Assembly (NCBI GenBank): GCA_902475245.1
Contig: CABRYP010000003.1
Span: 1-64,000 of the forward strand
DNA length: 64,000 bases
Origin: an uncultured Collinsella sp.
Lineage (GTDB): Bacteria; Actinomycetota; Coriobacteriia; Coriobacteriales; Coriobacteriaceae
Direction: 5' to 3'
Shown piece by piece: positions 62,200-64,000 of this stretch (positions are counted from its first letter, which is position 1; the number at the start of each line of letters is the position of its first letter). The translations under genes and the position numbers were made by a program. The notes under the pieces were generated by a model that was given only the letters and a program-made list of their open reading frames with translations, made no database searches and was not told the origin of the DNA.

Positions 62200-62778
62200 A
62201 TGCAGGAGCTTGAGGATCGTATTCGCCATGACGGCATCGTAAAGGCCGGTAACGTCCTTAAGGTTGATGCCTTCCTCAACCACCAGTGCGACGTTGAGCT
62301 GTTCGACCACATGGGTGCCGAGTGGGCCCGTCTGTTCGAGGGTGTCGAGATCAACAAGATCCTGACCATCGAGGCTTCGGGCATTGGCATGGCTTGCATC
62401 GCAGCTCAGCATTTTGGCGGCGTGCCGGTAGTCTTTGCCAAGAAGGCACAGTCCATCAACCTTGACGGCGAGCAGTATGCCACGACCATCTACTCCTTTA
62501 CCAAGCAGAAGGAGTACCCGGTCATCGTTGGCAAGCGCTTCCTGTCCGAGGGCGACAAGGTTCTGATCATCGACGACTTCCTGGCCAACGGCTGCGCGCT
62601 CGAGGGTCTTATCAAGATCTGTGAGGCTGCGGGTGCCGAGGTGTCCGGTATTGGCATTGCGGTGGAGAAGGGCTTCCAGGGCGGTGGCGATAAGCTCCGC
62701 GAGCTCGGCTTCCGCGTTGAGAGCCTGGCCCGTATCGCCGATATGGACTGCGAGACCGGCGAGATCACCTTCGCCTAA
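62200..62778 (+). CDS. xpt: Xanthine phosphoribosyltransferase
   Basis: This 192-residue enzyme converts xanthine and PRPP to XMP. The PRPP loop VLIIDDFLANGCALEGL has the acidic pair; IEASGIGMACIAAQHFGGVPVVFAKK and the C-terminal ESLARI are typical of Xpt. Length fits. No purine riboswitch is seen upstream, only a CGCGG/CCGCG hairpin. Ribosome site GAAGGGG. Confidence 0.92.
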   Translation: MQELEDRIRHDGIVKAGNVLKVDAFLNHQCDVELFDHMGAEWARLFEGVEINKILTIEASGIGMACIAAQHFGGVPVVFAKKAQSINLDGEQYATTIYSFTKQKEYPVIVGKRFLSEGDKVLIIDDFLANGCALEGLIKICEAAGAEVSGIGIAVEKGFQGGGDKLRELGFRVESLARIADMDCETGEITFA

Positions 62779-62805
62779 GCGCGCAACACAAGCGATTGGT
62801 ATGCG

Positions 62806-62842
62806 ATGTGACAAAGGGACTGTCCCTTTGTCACATTTTTTG
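62806..62842 (+). terminator. Perfect hairpin and terminator after xpt
   Basis: ATGTGACAAAGGGA pairs with TCCCTTTGTCACAT (14 of 14) around three bases, followed by six T. The arms resemble dispersed palindromic repeats seen in many genomes. Confidence 0.88.
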
Positions 62843-62861
62843 TATGAGGGGAGGTGTTGAT

Positions 62862-63242
62862 ATGGATGAGAACAAGATGGGATGGCGCGAGTATGCGCGC
62901 TATGCCGAGATGTCGGTCGAGGAGTTGGCGCGCGATTGCGAGGTGCAGGTGTTTCGCGCGACGGGCCCGGGTGGGCAGGGCGTGAACACGACGGACTCGG
63001 CGGTGCGCATGAAGCATGGGCCCACGGGGATTACCGTGACGGCGCGCGAGAGCCGCAGTCAGTTCCAAAACCGTAGCAGCTGCCTGCGTAAGCTGCGCGC
63101 TGAGCTTGAGCGTCGCGGACGTCCACCGCGCCGACGCGTAAAGACCAAGGTGCCTCAGCGCTCTCGCCAGCGCAGGCTCAATGATAAGCACTTCAACGCC
63201 ATTAAAAAGGCCAACCGTCGCAAACCGGGCAGCGACGAATAG
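62862..63242 (+). CDS. RF-1-domain ribosome rescue factor-like protein
   Basis: This 126-residue protein has the GGQ motif of peptidyl-tRNA hydrolysing release factors in ATGPGGQGVNTTDSAVRMKH. A basic C-terminal tail (RRRVKTKVPQRSRQRRLNDKHFNAIKKANRR) follows, as in ArfB/YaeJ and other stop-codon-independent rescue factors. It lacks codon-recognition domains. The start is set by GGGGAGG seven bases upstream. I cannot separate ArfB from PrfH-like relatives. Confidence 0.85.
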   Translation: MDENKMGWREYARYAEMSVEELARDCEVQVFRATGPGGQGVNTTDSAVRMKHGPTGITVTARESRSQFQNRSSCLRKLRAELERRGRPPRRRVKTKVPQRSRQRRLNDKHFNAIKKANRRKPGSDE

Positions 63243-63250
63243 CTTCCTCA

Positions 63251-63321
63251 TAAGTTGCGGTGAAATAGGGATTGTTTTGCGGCACTTGCTGCATAAACAG
63301 TCCCTATTTCACCGCAACTTA
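63251..63321. repeat. GTTGCGGTG palindrome, copy 2
   Basis: The 21-base outer arms are exact complements and begin TAAGTTGCGGTGAAATAGGG. TGTTT/AAACA and TGC/GCA continue inside. It lies between convergent genes, and the arm recurs at 42498-42566. Confidence 0.8.
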
Positions 63322-63328
63322 GGTTGGG

Positions 63329-64000
63329 TTAGCGGGTGGGGCGCCAGACCTCGAGGACGGCGGGAAGGATGTCCACCACGATGCGCGAGGCGACAACGGG
63401 CTCGCCGTCGGCTTGGATGGGGTAGTCGGGCTCCTCGAACGTGAACTCGGCATGGCGGCAGCGGCGCATGCGAACCGGCGGCAGCTTGGTATGGTGGCCG
63501 TCCTTGGCCGAAAGAAACATAGGCAGGGCAATCGCGCGAGGGACGGGGCCGCAGGCGTAGCAGACGTCGAGCATGCCGTCGCAGGGGTCGGCATCGGGAC
63601 AGATGCGATAGCCCGAGCCATACGTGGGACCCAGCTGAATCGCCATGATGATCGTCCTCACGCGCTCGGCGGGCGCCCCGTCAAAGCTGACTGCCATGGG
63701 GTAGTTGCGATAGCGCAGGCCAAACTGCTCAAGTCCCGAGAGGGTGTAGAGCGGTGCGCCCGTCAAGCCGGTCTTTTTGCGCAGCTCGGTGGTGCCCAGG
63801 CCGATGGCGGCATCGATGCCAACCGAAAGCGTCTGGTCGTAGTACTCAACGGAAGCCTCGCCGCTACCGTTTGCGGGGTTCCATGAGCGAATGCGCCCGA
63901 TGTCCTGACGCTGCAGCTCGCAGGTGAGCAGCGCGCCAAAATCCTTGCCGGAGAAATCGTCGATGCCGAGCGTTTGGGCAAAATCGTTACCGGAGCCTAC
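63329..64000 (-). CDS. Diacylglycerol/lipid kinase family protein (5' end cut off)
   Basis: The last 223 residues of a DagK/YegS-type kinase. At the window edge it reads V-G-S-G-N-D-F, the nucleotide-binding G-G/S-G-N-D/T motif. SVGIDAAIGLGTTELRK and PDADPCDGMLDVCYAC follow, and QADGEPV marks the C-terminal domain. These enzymes phosphorylate diacylglycerol or related lipids at the membrane. The N-terminal portion lies beyond the window. Confidence 0.88.
   Translation of the reverse strand, partial: VGSGNDFAQTLGIDDFSGKDFGALLTCELQRQDIGRIRSWNPANGSGEASVEYYDQTLSVGIDAAIGLGTTELRKKTGLTGAPLYTLSGLEQFGLRYRNYPMAVSFDGAPAERVRTIIMAIQLGPTYGSGYRICPDADPCDGMLDVCYACGPVPRAIALPMFLSAKDGHHTKLPPVRMRRCRHAEFTFEEPDYPIQADGEPVVASRIVVDILPAVLEVWRPTR

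Overview
This window is a stretch of bacterial core chromosome, GC-rich by eye and with strong G/C third-position preference. I read it as a member of the Coriobacteriia (Actinomycetota), most likely Collinsella or a close relative. The basis is gene content: an arginine-deiminase operon with a YfcC-type carrier, an actinobacterial division cluster with sepF, yggT and divIVA but no ftsA, a four-repeat S1 protein, and a UPF0371 protein. The genus call is an inference. I see no phage, transposase, CRISPR array or tRNA gene.

Layout. 1-2782: end of the arginine deiminase operon (arcA tail, arcB, carrier), then a run of hairpins. 3266-8122: UPF0371 protein, a small winged-helix regulator, pyrG and a XerD-type recombinase. 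8450-24076: the dcw cluster, with probable MraZ boxes, then mraZ, rsmH, ftsL, ftsI, murF, mraY, murD, ftsW, murG, murC, murB, ftsQ and ftsZ; murE and ftsA are missing. 24291-32213: pgeF, then a complete phosphate-uptake operon (pstSCAB-phoU), then the usual dcw tail (yggS, sepF, yggT, divIVA), so the pst operon sits inside the division cluster. 32380-46893: mixed metabolism, including a nitroreductase, Pit and its DUF47 partner, a Bax-inhibitor-type membrane protein, a PARG-like macrodomain protein, an SGNH hydrolase, thiD, TPP-riboswitch-controlled thiC, yaaA, an M18 aminopeptidase and polA. 47169-54757: a Cof-type HAD phosphatase, argG and argH, ndk, rpiB and a cysteine-desulfidase-type gene. 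54754-64000: a HAD hydrolase, rpsA, RNase P RNA, yigZ, a C_GCAxxG_C_C protein, metY, an MFS exporter, xpt, a GGQ-type rescue factor and the end of a lipid kinase gene.

How the parts work together. The left edge degrades arginine for ATP and the argGH region makes it. The leader of argG has a 24-codon reading frame ending in three consecutive CGA arginine codons, and those codons can pair with downstream RNA that overlaps a terminator-like hairpin. This has the layout of a ribosome-mediated arginine attenuator and is the most interesting signal in the window. The dcw genes build lipid II (MurC, D, F, MraY, MurG) and use it at the septum (FtsW, FtsI, FtsQ, FtsL, FtsZ, SepF), with DivIVA marking poles and septa. 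Phosphate enters through both the high-affinity Pst system, preceded by a candidate PHO box, and the low-affinity Pit system.

Between genes there are many long, nested palindromes. Two pairs share sequence at distant sites (near 3.0 and 57.75 kb, and near 42.5 and 63.3 kb), so they look like dispersed repeat families and not merely independent terminators.
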